A stretch of DNA of 64,000 nucleotides from JAGQVA01 sp041391725 (GTDB taxonomy: Bacteria > Bacteroidota > Bacteroidia > J057). Shown piece after piece: positions 16,068-25,968 of this stretch. The stretch's first letter is position 1, and every line of letters starts with the position of its first letter. Both the position numbers and the translations under genes were made by a program. The notes under the pieces were generated by a model. The model was not told the DNA's origin, made no database searches, and saw nothing but the letters and a program-made list of their open reading frames with translations. The stretch spans positions 62,001-126,000 of the forward strand of contig JAWKNL010000014.1 in NCBI GenBank assembly GCA_041391725.1. Reading direction: 5' to 3'.

Positions 16068-18317
16068 TTATTTCCTCCGCTGGTCTTTTTTGAAGCGGAA
16101 AAACTCGTTCTCCTGTGTCCGCTGATCCCGCCTTTCCCGGTTCTGCGGGCGGTCATCGCGCCGCTCACGCGGCTGGCGGGGGGCAGATTCTCCTGTTTTC
16201 ATGGAAAGGTTGATCCGCTTACGGGCCACATCTACCGCAATTACCTTTACCTGTACCTTCTGATGTACCTTCACCACTTCGGTCGGATGTTTGATATACC
16301 GGTCGGCCATCTGGCTGAGGTGAACCAGTCCGTCCTGGTGTACACCGATATCCACAAATGCGCCAAAATCAACAATATTGGTAACGATACCGGGCAAAAC
16401 CATGCCCTCATGGAGATCTTCTATCGCGTTGACACCCTCGGCAAAACTGAATACTTCAAACTTTTCACGCGGGTCTCTGCCCGGTTTCGCGAGTTCGCTC
16501 AGAATATCTTCCAGCGTCGGCAACCCTACGGTTTCAGTGATATAGTCTTTCAGCCGGATTTTTTTGCGCAGGCCGTCATCTTTCATCAGATCGGCAACGG
16601 ATACGCCGAGGTTTTCGGCCATTTTCGCCACGATAGGATAACTTTCGGGGTGAACGGCGCTGGCGTCGAGCGGGTCTTTTGCATCGCGGATTCGGAGGAA
16701 TCCCGCCGCCTGTTCAAATGCTTTTTCACCCAGCCTCGGCACTTTTTTGAGAGATGTGCGGCTGCGAAACGGGCCATTGGTGTTTCGGTATTCCACAATA
16801 TTTTGTGCCAGCGACGGACCAAGCCCTGAGACGTAGGTCAAAAGCTGTTTACTGGCTGTATTAACCTCCACGCCTACGGCATTTACACAACTGATGACTG
16901 TATCATCGAGACTTTTCTTTAGTGCATTCTGATCTACATCGTGCTGATACTGGCCTACGCCGATGGATTTGGGGTCAATCTTTACCAGTTCGGCAAGCGG
17001 ATCCATGAGGCGACGGCCAATAGACACTGCCCCACGTACCGTGATGTCGTAATCGGGAAACTCTTCACGGGCAACTTCTGAGGCAGAATAGATAGAAGCA
17101 CCGCTCTCATTTACCATTACAATCGCAATATGCGAAGGCAGGCCGATGTCCCGGAGAAAAGTTTCTGTTTCGCGCCCGGCGGTACCATTGCCCACGGCAA
17201 TCACTTCAATCCCGTGTTTGGCTACCAGTTCATGCACGGTAGCTGTGGACATAGCTGCACGCGGTTGGGGAGGGTGGGGATAAATGGTGGTATTTTCCAG
17301 TAATCTTCCCTGGCGATCGAGGCAAACGACCTTACAGCCTGTGCGAAATCCGGGGTCAATAGCCATAACGTTTTTTTCTCCCAATGGCGCAGCCAGCAGG
17401 AGTTGACGAAGGTTTTCGACAAATACCTTTATCGCATCCTCATCAGCTTTGTCTTTGGTGAGAATGCGCACTTCAGTCTCCATGGAAGGCGCCATCAATC
17501 GCTTGTAGGAATCTTCCACGGCCATTTTTACCTGATCGGCTGCGGCACTCTGTCCTTTTACAAACTGACCTTCCAGTGCAAAAACCGCCGCTTCATCCTC
17601 GGGGCGGATAGAAAGTGTAAGCATAAGTTCTTTTTCTCCCCGGCGGATAGCGAGAAGCCTGTGCGAGGGAATTTTGTTTACAGGTTCTGACCACTCAAAA
17701 TAGTCGCTGTATTTGGCGCCCTCTTCTTCCTTACCTTTCATTACTTTGGCAGCTACGATGCCCTGTTCAACAAATAGCTGGCGGATTTTTGCCCGCGCGT
17801 CTTTGTCTTCATTTACCCATTCGGCGATGATATCGCGGGCTCCCTGCAGCGCTTCTTCCGGATTGTTTACCTCTTTTTCGGGATCCACAAAGGCCTGAGC
17901 TTCTGCGTCAGGATCGGTGGTGCGGTTTTGTTCAAACAACAACTTTGCGAGGGGCTCGAGGCCGCGTTCGCGTGCAATGGTCGCACGGGTGCGGCGTTTG
18001 GGTTTATAAGGTAAATAAATGTCTTCGAGTTCGCTCATGGTTGCGGCATTCTCCACTGCGGTACGAAGTTCATCGGTCAGCAACTGGCGTTCATCGAGCG
18101 ACTTGAGAATGGCCTCTTTCCGCTTGTCGAGTTGCTCCAGTTGTTCGGCCCTGTCGCGAATCGCCGCGAGTTGAACCTCATCCAGGCTGCCTGTCGCTTC
18201 TTTCCGGTAGCGGGCCATAAAGGGAATAGTCGCGCCTTCTCCGAGGAGAGTAAGTACAGCCGCCACCTGGCGGGGCGTGACCTGAAGTTCCTGTGCAATA
18301 GTGTGCGTGTGTGACAT
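16068..18317 (-). CDS. tex: Tex family S1 RNA-binding transcription accessory protein
   Basis: 749-residue Tex protein. N-terminal Tex domain (IAQELQVTPRQVAAVLTLL, ATIPFMARYRKEATGSLDE), YqgF-like domain around VMAIDPGFRTGCKVV, helix-hairpin-helix segments (LLTYVSGLGPSLAQNIVEYR), and a C-terminal S1 domain (about residues 640-715, GMVLPGIVTNIVDFGAFVDI) followed by a basic, disordered tail rich in RRDD/RRDQ. The family binds nucleic acid and acts in transcription. Full length. The ATG at 18317 is the only start compatible with the family N-terminus. The divergent gene at 18460 shares its upstream region. Confidence 0.95.
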   Translation of the reverse strand: MSHTHTIAQELQVTPRQVAAVLTLLGEGATIPFMARYRKEATGSLDEVQLAAIRDRAEQLEQLDKRKEAILKSLDERQLLTDELRTAVENAATMSELEDIYLPYKPKRRTRATIARERGLEPLAKLLFEQNRTTDPDAEAQAFVDPEKEVNNPEEALQGARDIIAEWVNEDKDARAKIRQLFVEQGIVAAKVMKGKEEEGAKYSDYFEWSEPVNKIPSHRLLAIRRGEKELMLTLSIRPEDEAAVFALEGQFVKGQSAAADQVKMAVEDSYKRLMAPSMETEVRILTKDKADEDAIKVFVENLRQLLLAAPLGEKNVMAIDPGFRTGCKVVCLDRQGRLLENTTIYPHPPQPRAAMSTATVHELVAKHGIEVIAVGNGTAGRETETFLRDIGLPSHIAIVMVNESGASIYSASEVAREEFPDYDITVRGAVSIGRRLMDPLAELVKIDPKSIGVGQYQHDVDQNALKKSLDDTVISCVNAVGVEVNTASKQLLTYVSGLGPSLAQNIVEYRNTNGPFRSRTSLKKVPRLGEKAFEQAAGFLRIRDAKDPLDASAVHPESYPIVAKMAENLGVSVADLMKDDGLRKKIRLKDYITETVGLPTLEDILSELAKPGRDPREKFEVFSFAEGVNAIEDLHEGMVLPGIVTNIVDFGAFVDIGVHQDGLVHLSQMADRYIKHPTEVVKVHQKVQVKVIAVDVARKRINLSMKTGESAPRQPRERRDDRPQNRERRDQRTQENEFFRFKKDQRRK

Positions 18318-18433
18318 ACGGTTGAGATTAAAACCCGCAAACCGAAGGAGATTTTCGGGGACTTCAAATATACACGGGGGAGGTCAATATGAAAAATAAT
18401 CTCACAATACTCGTTAGTGGAAAAAATTTCCGC

Positions 18434-18441
18434 TATTTTTG
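18434..18441 (+). promoter_or_regulatory. Bacteroidota -7 box (TAnnTTTG)
   Basis: TATTTTTG at 18434-18441 matches the TAnnTTTG box, 18 bp upstream of the ATG at 18460. It also lies in the loop of a short inverted repeat (TTCCGC ... GCGGAA). No good TTG -33 element was found at the usual distance, so this is a moderate call. Confidence 0.45.
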
Positions 18442-18459
18442 CGGAAAAGTGTAGTATTT

Positions 18460-18906
18460 ATGGCAATCAAACAATTCAGCAATCTATCTGATCAGGAATC
18501 TGCTCTACTCATCAATGCCCCTGCCCTTATCACCGTACTCATCGCGGGTGCTGACAACAATATATCCAAAAAAGAAACAGACTGGGCCGGCAAACTGGTT
18601 CATTACCGCTCATTTACCTCCGAACCCCGGTTGCAAAATTATTATGAGGCAGTAAAGGAAGAATTTGAAACTGCACTCGACAACCTGATAGGCAGTTGGG
18701 ATGAAAACAGCGAAGCCGTTATTACGGGTGAGCTGGCCGGTGTCAATACCATCCTTCCCAAAATTGACGCTGAATACGCTTCCATGCTGAAAGAAAGCTG
18801 GAGAAGCCTCGCCCATAAAGTTGCCGGCGCTGAGGGAGGCCTGTTTGGATTTGGCAGTATTGACGAAGCAGAGAAAAAACTGCTCAGCCTGCCGATGATA
18901 AAATAA
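18460..18906 (+). CDS. Small cytosolic protein of unknown function
   Basis: 148-residue protein started at the ATG at 18460 (MAIKQFSNLSDQESALLINA); an in-frame ATG at 18439 lies within the promoter hairpin. No signal peptide or membrane helix; mostly helical. The central ALITVLIAGADNNISKKETDW resembles the TerB-like/tellurite-resistance fold pattern (helix with a conserved acidic Asp and a polar triplet) but is too weak to assign. It ends with GGLFGFGSIDEAEKKLLSLP. Monocistronic by spacing. Confidence 0.7.
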   Translation: MAIKQFSNLSDQESALLINAPALITVLIAGADNNISKKETDWAGKLVHYRSFTSEPRLQNYYEAVKEEFETALDNLIGSWDENSEAVITGELAGVNTILPKIDAEYASMLKESWRSLAHKVAGAEGGLFGFGSIDEAEKKLLSLPMIK

Positions 18907-19075
18907 CCGCTCAACTGAACCCGTCTTTTTTTCAGTTAAACCGAACATACTGCTGATTCCGGAGAAATACGCGCCGAATATTTCGGCAATATTTCTATTT
19001 TGGTTCCAAAGTTGAATGATTCATTCGCTTTTGTTCCTTGGTCCTGATAATTTTTGGTACGTATATCGGTCTGTT

Positions 19076-20260
19076 ATGACGCTAAACCTGAAGCGAGCAC
19101 TTTCTGCCCTTGGCACTCTAATTTTTGTATTTTCCCTGAACGCACAGAACAGTGATTCATTTTCCTCTTTTGAGGATATAATCAATCATTACCTGGTCGA
19201 TCACAATCTTTCTCCCGACAATCTCTTCCGGCTTGCCACCTATACAGAGATGAAAGGTGAATACTCTGAACAGTATAAAGCCATCACCCTTGACTTTGGA
19301 AGCCTGGGTTCGCTGGCAATTTATGAAAAAAATTATCTCCTTCGCACCCATCCCAATCATGTGTATCACCTTGACCGGGAAAATGAGCCTGGCCCACAGG
19401 CTGAAATCATGAATGAAAATCTTTCAGGTCTCTTTGAAAAGATCATTCTCCTCAGCAATCACGGGGCAGATGCGCAACTGGTCAGCTTTGTGGATGAAAA
19501 TCTGAGCCGGAAAAATATCGAACCCTTTGATAAAATATTCCTCCGCCATATTCTTCTCCGCTACGGGAAGTTTGATCCCGCCCTCCGCCAGGTAGAGTTT
19601 CATACCGACTGGCTCCCCGGCAATACCTATGAATACCGTGGCCCGGATGACCAACAGACGGTAAGAAAGCCTATCGAACCGATGAAAATCAAGCTGGATG
19701 AGGAGATTGTACGCGGATATTATCTCTGGTCCGGCGGTACCGTGTATGTAGAAAATGTACCCAGAGATGTGAAATACGCAACGGGAGAAGAATACGCCTA
19801 CAATGTCGCCGCATTCAAATTGTTTGTGCAAAAGATGTTTGTACAGACCACTCAGTTTGTGGTTGACAATGAAAAAGAGCGCCTTCAGGAACTCAGAGAC
19901 AATAGCCCGGTCATCGCTGAAGTAGTCACCAAACGGGAAGTACGGCCCATGGTAGCCATGGCTTCCTCTCCCGCAGAAGAAATGCGAACCCGGAGTATCA
20001 ATCCGCAGACCGCAGAGCCCGCCCGGGGTTCAGGATATGTAAAGCCCGGTTCCCATTCCCAACCGCTTAATCCTGTTCAGCCACTATATAGCGAACTGAG
20101 CTGGATCCCGATGATGCTGGGTATCCTTCGTGCCAATGGCGTAAATATCGGTGAAAAAGATCTGATCAAATATTTTATTGACCAGCCTTATTTCCCCAAA
20201 CTTTACGAACAACTGACCCGTGAAGAGCGGGAAAAAGCAGACAGATTTACAGACAAATAG
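19076..20260 (+). CDS. Secreted protein of unknown function
   Basis: 394-residue exported protein. I start at the ATG at 19076, which yields a signal peptide (MTLNLKRALSALGTLIFVFS then LNAQ); an in-frame ATG at 19016 adds a non-conserved extension. The mature part has no cysteine, no repeats and no recognised domain; a segment TVYVENVPRDVKYATGEEYA and a proline-rich stretch near residues 310-350 are visible. No T9SS sorting domain is present. It ends two bases before the convergent T9SS fragment. Function unknown. Confidence 0.7.
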   Translation: MTLNLKRALSALGTLIFVFSLNAQNSDSFSSFEDIINHYLVDHNLSPDNLFRLATYTEMKGEYSEQYKAITLDFGSLGSLAIYEKNYLLRTHPNHVYHLDRENEPGPQAEIMNENLSGLFEKIILLSNHGADAQLVSFVDENLSRKNIEPFDKIFLRHILLRYGKFDPALRQVEFHTDWLPGNTYEYRGPDDQQTVRKPIEPMKIKLDEEIVRGYYLWSGGTVYVENVPRDVKYATGEEYAYNVAAFKLFVQKMFVQTTQFVVDNEKERLQELRDNSPVIAEVVTKREVRPMVAMASSPAEEMRTRSINPQTAEPARGSGYVKPGSHSQPLNPVQPLYSELSWIPMMLGILRANGVNIGEKDLIKYFIDQPYFPKLYEQLTREEREKADRFTDK

Positions 20261-20261
20261 C

Positions 20262-21465
20262 CTACCTGTACAGGATAATCTTTTTTGTAATTACCTGATT
20301 TTCTGTACGGGCAACTACAAGATAGATTCCCGACTGATAGCCTGAAAGATCTATTTCTCCGGAATAATCATAGATCAGGTTAGAAATGAGTTTTTGTCCG
20401 GACAGACTGAAAACAGTAATTTCCATAGGGTTTTTTTGATCCCCGGGCCAGATAAACTTTATCAGCCCTGAAGATGGATTCGGGTAAATATGAATTCTGA
20501 AATCCGGATCAGGATCAAGCGCGATGGGAAAATCACTGTAAAAACGGGCTTTGCTAATCTGACCGGGCACAGAAACGCCGGCGTACAGCGAATCTCCGTT
20601 CACAAGGGAAATATGGTCGCATTCGCCGAAAAAGAGCCTGACATTACAAACATTGACTCTATATAAGCGAATTCGCGCGCCACCACATCATCAAACTGCG
20701 TGATCATAAAGTATCTCGAAGAGTCGTAATACTATCTGAACCAGCCCATATATACTTTTGTACCTGCGGGAACCCGGATCGAAATACGACGAAATAATGT
20801 CATTACTACAAACCGCAGCGATCAACCGGCGTGCTCATTACAATCGGTACCCTGAGTGCGCCTATCGACTTCATTCAAAATTGGCATACATACTTCCGTT
20901 TGCCGGATACAAATTCTGTGAGTGCCCACCCACAGGTGAAACGGGAAATTGTGGCCAAATGGTATTGCCGTACGGGTAATCGGATCCACTACCTGAATAC
21001 TGTCGCCTGTAGGCGATATCATCCATATTACCGCTATAACATCCATCAGGTATTCCCACACCAGCGGCGTATCAATGACAAATTCAGGAGAAAAGTCAGA
21101 ATTATATACCGCGGAGGTAAGGAAAGGAATCGCTGGTGCCGACCAGTCGGTCTTTCCAAAGGAGCAAGGCTACAGCCATAAACACCTATAATACTGTCGG
21201 TTTTTTGCCCGGCTGACATAATATGCGATACAGATTTTCACCAGCGTAAACGAGAGAATGACCGGAAATTTCCCATATCCTTCACATGAACTGAGTCCAA
21301 CTGGGTGGTACACAGCATCCGGATAAGATGTATACCCCAGCCGGCCCTCGGGCTGCAGGAGAATGGGAGATGTGTGAACCCACAACTTCCCTGAAGCTGA
21401 GCAATGCAGAGACTGCCCATACATGGGAGGATCACACCAAAAACAGTTGTAAACAGCTTTTTCAT
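20262..21465 (-). pseudogene. Secreted T9SS protein, interrupted by several frameshifts
   Basis: The 5' end (from 21465) is a normal signal peptide, MKKLFTTVFGVILPCMGSLC. The 3' end (20262-20603 and a little further upstream) is a clean T9SS type A sorting domain: IHIYPNPSSG, ITVFSLSGQKL, SGYQSGIYLVVARTE. Between about 20650 and 21420 protein-like sequence continues but hops between all three frames (for example EFVIDTPLVWEYLMDVIAVI, then VYMGWF, then QFDDVVARE). The span (about 400 codons) is that of a full gene, so the gene is complete in outline but not readable. It forms the left edge of the damaged 5.3-kb block. Confidence 0.75.
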
Positions 21466-21544
21466 ACCTTTAGGACGAAAAAGAAAAGGGTTTGATGCTT
21501 CGCCTTCTGTTTTTAAACTTATTTTGGGAAATTAACGTTAAACA

Positions 21545-22417
21545 GTGATTTTGTCATACCTGGAAACGGCGTCGGTTTTACCTTCGGTGCAGCACTTGCG
21601 GCTGCGCCCTGGATGATGAATCTATCTGATCTGAAAAATATCACCGACAGGTTTTAGTCCCAAAATGCCGGTCATTTTGTGGGGACGTAACTCCCCGATG
21701 AATGCTTTGAGAGACAATGGTGCCCGCCAGGCATGAAGGCCCTGTGACAAAGCTTCCCGCCCCGACCACATTCTCTGTGTATCGGCACACTGGCTTACGG
21801 GCACAAAAGTAACGGCGATGACTGCGCCACCTACGATTCATGACTTCGGAGGATTTCCTCAGGCGTTGTTTGATGTGCAGTATCCGGCTTTTCGCTCTGC
21901 CCGAATTTGCGCTGGGCAGAAGCTGGCAACGAAAAACTCACATCGAACTCGACCACAAATGGGGACTCGATCACGACGCACTGAGTCAATTTTGAAAATC
22001 ATGTGCTGACCAAAATTCCGGTTTTCAGCTTAGCCTCGACTATTATCAGCCGGGAATGTATCATTATGAACTCGCCCGGGAGTTGAAAGCATTGAGAGAA
22101 AGGGCGTATTGATTGTCGGAAGCGGCAATATCATTCACAATCTGCAGATAGTCCAATTTCCGCAACCCAGGGCAGGTATATGACTGGGCTGAGACTTTTT
22201 GACACTACAGCAAAGTCTGATTGCTGACAGGAATATCCAGGCACTATTGCATCTATCAAGCTGGGCCAGGCGGCATTGTTATCCATTCCCACCTGATCAT
22301 TATTACCCGCTGATATATATACACTGGGGGTAACTGACGAAAAGGAAGAAATCCCGTTTTTTCGGCTTGAACATCTGGTTATGGGATCTATTTCTATGCG
22401 GTCGGTGGTGGTGGGTT
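21545..22417 (+). pseudogene. LigB/DODA-type extradiol dioxygenase (YgiD-like), multiple frameshifts
   Basis: Family landmarks appear in the right order but in different frames: MNLSDLKNITD (21616), MPVILWGRNSPMNALRDN (21665, normally GHGSPMNA), then ILCVSAHWLTG and TIHDFGGFPQALFDVQYPA (about 21770-21890), IELDHKWGLDHD (21942), QLSLDYYQPGMYHYELARE (22026), VLIVGSGNIIHNLQ (22106), WAETF and finally GSISMRSVVVG ending at 22417. The frame changes at least five times and one in-frame TGA interrupts. Members of this family open aromatic diols such as DOPA; the metal ligands are His residues of which some survive. The span corresponds to a full-length gene. AlaP-rich sequence before the first landmark suggests a Tat-like leader. 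Confidence 0.85.
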
Positions 22418-23045
22418 AGTGTTGTTAGGTAATACATTCACCAGCTTTCAGCTTCATCATGAAAGTCGAAATAAGGGTGTTGAGTTCCAGGATGGCTATA
22501 ATCGGGGCCGTCTTTTGACTTTTGAATAACCTTTAGGTTTATTTTTATTTTCTCTCTTTCCTTTTGAAATGAAAAATATTTCCGAAAATCGTATCAATCC
22601 TAACGGAAGGTTTTATTATATCTTGGGTGGATGCTTCTGAGTAAGCTCTCTTTATCCAATCTTTTCAATCATATTCTTTCCCAGATAAAGCCTTCTTTTC
22701 TTCCATATTCATCAATTTTTCTGGCTGGGATAAAATCCATGCTTCCATTTCCTGAATCATAAAAGTAACCGAGGTATCTAACGGGGAATATCAGTGCTTA
22801 ACTTTTCTTCCTACAAGCCTTTGGAGCGTCTGAGATAAATCAATACAACACCATGAATGGATTTTGCCTCCTGATTGACTTTTCGAGATATTTTTTGTAT
22901 TATAAATTGAACCTATCGGCTGAATGATAATATCCAGTGAATTTTCAGAAAATTGATCATCGCTATGAAAACTTTCCCTGAAAACGATACTATTATCCAT
23001 AGTTAGTGCCTCCGGATTCTTCATCAACATTTCCCCCTTCCGCAT
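22418..23045 (-). pseudogene. Possible remnant of the ATPase partner gene
   Basis: Protein-like pieces are read downstream of the ATPase pseudogene on the same strand, for example IVFRESFHSDDQFSENSLDI and IIIQPIGSIYNTKNI (22791-23045), then IPARKIDEYGRKEGFIWE in another frame (about 22690-22740). In many genomes an AAA ATPase of this type is followed by a TOPRIM/DUF4276-like gene, and the IIIQPIGSI pattern could be its first core strand, but I cannot confirm this. No intact frame. AT-rich. Confidence 0.3.
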
Positions 23046-23078
23046 ACGTTATCTTATACCATCTTACAATTGGCCCAT

Positions 23079-24252
23079 CTAAGCCATAAACCAGCAAGAA
23101 GTTATCATTTCAATCTCAAAATCTTCTTCAGATTTAATTTTTACAACCGTTTGATTTGATTCATCTTTTTCAAAAATCAACACTTCATCGAGATCAAAAG
23201 CGTTTAGTAACAATGCGGAATGTGTGGCATTATCAATTTTGAAGTTATCCTTTTTGTCTATTTTCAGTAGTTCAGCGACGGAATGTATCATGTCAGGATG
23301 AAGGCTGGTCTCTGGTTCGTCCATACAAAGCAAAGGCTCCCTCTTTCAGGATTAATAAATGCCAACATCCGAAGATAGCAGAAGCATACCATCGAATATA
23401 TGCTCAATCGAAACCACGATCTCTTCCCAATTTTTTCTCAAATAACAGAAGTTAGCACCCTGAATATCGACAGTATCTTTAAAATGAGGGGTTAATTTTC
23501 CTGATGTATCCTCAGTTGGTCATATACCAGTGAATTTTGATTCTTCAGCCTTATCAGCAGGGGACATCGGAGTTCTGTCCATTAAAAGTGCGTGGTTCAG
23601 TATCATAACTACTGACTGTACCAATTAAGCTTTTAGCCTTGTATCAAAATAATCATAAAAAGGAGATCTCTTCTAATGCTCGTCTGATAGTAAACAGAGG
23701 ATAAAATCGATCTGGATCTGAAATTTGCCTGAGATTCGAATTTGATGGTTTAAAACTCACCAGGCTTTCTTTCTGTGGAAGTATTTACGAAATGTAATCT
23801 TCCATTCTCCCATATAAATCCGGCCTTTTGCGTTTTCCATCTCCAAATAGATAAATGGCTTATCTCCTGAATCATTTGTGGTAAATAGCTTTTCACAAAG
23901 ATAATACCCGAGTAGCAGCCCGAATCGATGAATGACAATCTCGCATAAAAGTTCTGATGAAATTTTAAAACCTAGCCGTTCAATTTTTTACCGATTGCTT
24001 CACCATCAAACTCAAATAAAAGGCGAATATGATCTTTGGACGACTGCCCAAGATTAGCTACACCAAAAATCCTCCCCAATCTCTTAAGAATATCTTTCCA
24101 AACCCTCTCCGAGCAACCTCAAATAATAATCTGATAGCTTTAAAGAAAATTCGTTACCACTTCACATTAATACCAACCGTATATCTTATGCAGAGACAGT
24201 TCAATCTCGCGTATTCAAATAAAAAGTTTTCCAGTGTAACCCGTCTTATCAT
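23079..24252 (-). pseudogene. AAA family ATPase (AAA_21 type), multiple frameshifts
   Basis: Starts at the ATG at 24252 (MIRRVTLENFLF, normally ENFFSF) and ends near 23079. Recovered pieces in order: HKIYGW...NFL (Walker A region, damaged), KDHIRLLFEFDGEAIGKKLN, GLLLGYYLCEKLFTTNDSGD, KPFIYLEMENAKGRIYMGEW, KITFRKYFHRKKAW, FYDYFDTRLKS, and the well preserved Walker B/signature part LLCMDEPETSLHPDMIHSVA with NATHSALLLNAFDLDEVLIF. The total span of about 390 codons equals a full-length family member. Markedly AT-rich compared with neighbours, which suggests horizontal origin. Such ATPases are often found in defence or mobile contexts, together with a nuclease-like partner. Confidence 0.85.
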
Positions 24253-24313
24253 ATTCTTCTTACTGAGTCTGTTATGTGAACTATAAATATACAAGATGTT
24301 GTTGGTTTCCTAT

Positions 24314-25907
24314 TTATTCTATGATAGACCCCATCGCTACAATTTTCTTTTCTTTTACTCATTCCGCCTTTTTGACTTCCACTCCTCCTTTGACGAGAGA
24401 TCAGTTTGATACCGTAATGCGCAGGGTAATCCCTGAAGGTCTGCATCTATAAATTGACACCATAGGCCCAGCGACTTTTTATGCCTGTCATCATACAGCA
24501 CCTTTCGGCCTTCAGCCACTAGTTTTCTATACAAAATTGTGGCGGCAACGGTCGTCTCCAGGCTATCTTCAACAGAACCAGCGCGACCTCATATGGTGCA
24601 TGACTCCGGCCAAACGAGCCGTTTTCATCGCGGTGGTTTCTGCAAGCGCAATCAGAGTAATATTTCAGGTCAAGCTGAACGTGAGCGATATGATACAGCT
24701 CAGATCTTCCCGATTCGTTCATAAACCCGTCGTTCAGAATTTTGGAATCCCAGGTCTGCCGTTGTGTGCCTTTCTGAGCAGGGAATCCGCTTTTCTATCA
24801 AAAGGAAGGCCCTGGCTGCCCATTCCCGGCCCGGCAAGGGTAATGTTTGAAACAATATCCGCAGTGTAATCTCGCCCGTAACAGACATTTTCAAATGACC
24901 GATCTTTTTCATTGGCGCGGCGACCAGATTGAGGAATATGGAATTTCATCATCGACGATGACGATCACATTCTCCTTTTTATACCCAACGGCGAAGCAAA
25001 GCCGGGCACACAACCCACCGCGGCAATTTCTTCTTCGGTGGAAGGCCGGAGAGATATTGCATGGGTGTTGTTACGCACCAAAACCTCATACTTCCCGGTC
25101 TCCCCTGATGACAGCGACGATCAACTGTGGGTGTTTTTTAAACAGCACTTTTCCTGTAAAAAACACCACTTTTGAGGTTCGCGATGCGGGAACTCCGAGG
25201 AAGGCAGCCAGCTCCGTTATACTTGCAGTGGAGGGGGTATATACTTTTTCAACCGGAAGGGGCGCTTCGTCTTTATTGTTTTCCTTCAGAACCGGACATA
25301 CAGATGGTTCAAACAAAACCGGTGAATCCCCTTCCATCAGACAGCTTGTTTTCCCAGAATCCAGCCGAAACAGCCACATCCCGGCGCCCTCCATACCCAG
25401 ACCAGGATCAGCCAATGCCTGATCATACAGAAGACGCCAATCCATGAATACGTGGAAAAATGCATTGCTGATATCCCCCATTTTGTCCTCAACATACTCC
25501 CTGTTTTCTCCCACGACCCATATATCCATCATTGCCGGAGCCGAAGGCGAACCGGGCCGGGATTTGTGAGCAGTTATGGGAAGCTGCCGGTGGAGGTGAT
25601 TTCGAGAGGAAATGGTATGGACAAACAAAGTGGTCGGATCATGAGGCAACACTTCACTGATGCCCACTTTCGCCCAGTAATTGTCTGTATATAAAACCGG
25701 GACATTTACCCTTGAAGCGTCTTTGAGCGGTGGAATACCTGTCAGTGAGGTGATGATATTATCCATCAAATTTTGCCCCAGAGAAAGCAGGACTGTAGCA
25801 TCAGGCATCGGTTTGCGAATATATCCTGCCCTGAGCAAAAATGTCATTCCGGGAGAATACCCCTCTGCCTGCCGTAGGGTCGATCCGGTGAGTTGAGATA
25901 CTTTCAT
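24314..25907 (-). pseudogene. proS: Prolyl-tRNA synthetase, bacterial type, multiple frameshifts
   Basis: Starts MKVSQLTGSTLRQ at 25907 and shows in order LLRAGYIRKPMP, DPTTLFVHTISSRN, NREYVEDKMGDISNAFFHVF, DWRLLYDQAL, LFEPSVCPV, the editing-domain piece VEKVYTPSTASITELAAFLG, LIVAVIRGDREV, VIVDDEIPYS, YGRDYTADIVSNITLAGPG (24734-24952 frame), HDENGSFGRSHAPYEVALVL-like text near 24560-24640, and LRITVSN ... GGVEVKK at the end. The span (about 530 codons) is nearly the full length of a bacterial ProRS with its insertion domain. A 273-codon open stretch (25086-25907) persists only because indels compensate. ProRS is essential, so either another copy exists or the sequence is wrong here. Confidence 0.85.
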
Positions 25908-25968
25908 AGGCGGAAGTTACGGAGAATTACATTTTTCCCTATATTCCCACCTGCAAACATCTACTACT

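Noticed and set aside
20262..20603. Complete small T9SS protein of 113 residues
   Set aside because: Coding signal and the same protein continue upstream in shifted frames to a signal peptide at 21465; it is the C-terminal part of a larger broken gene.
25086..25907. Open stretch of 273 codons looking like a novel protein
   Set aside because: Its pieces align in order with a bacterial prolyl-tRNA synthetase whose other parts lie downstream in other frames; it is a damaged gene, not a new one.
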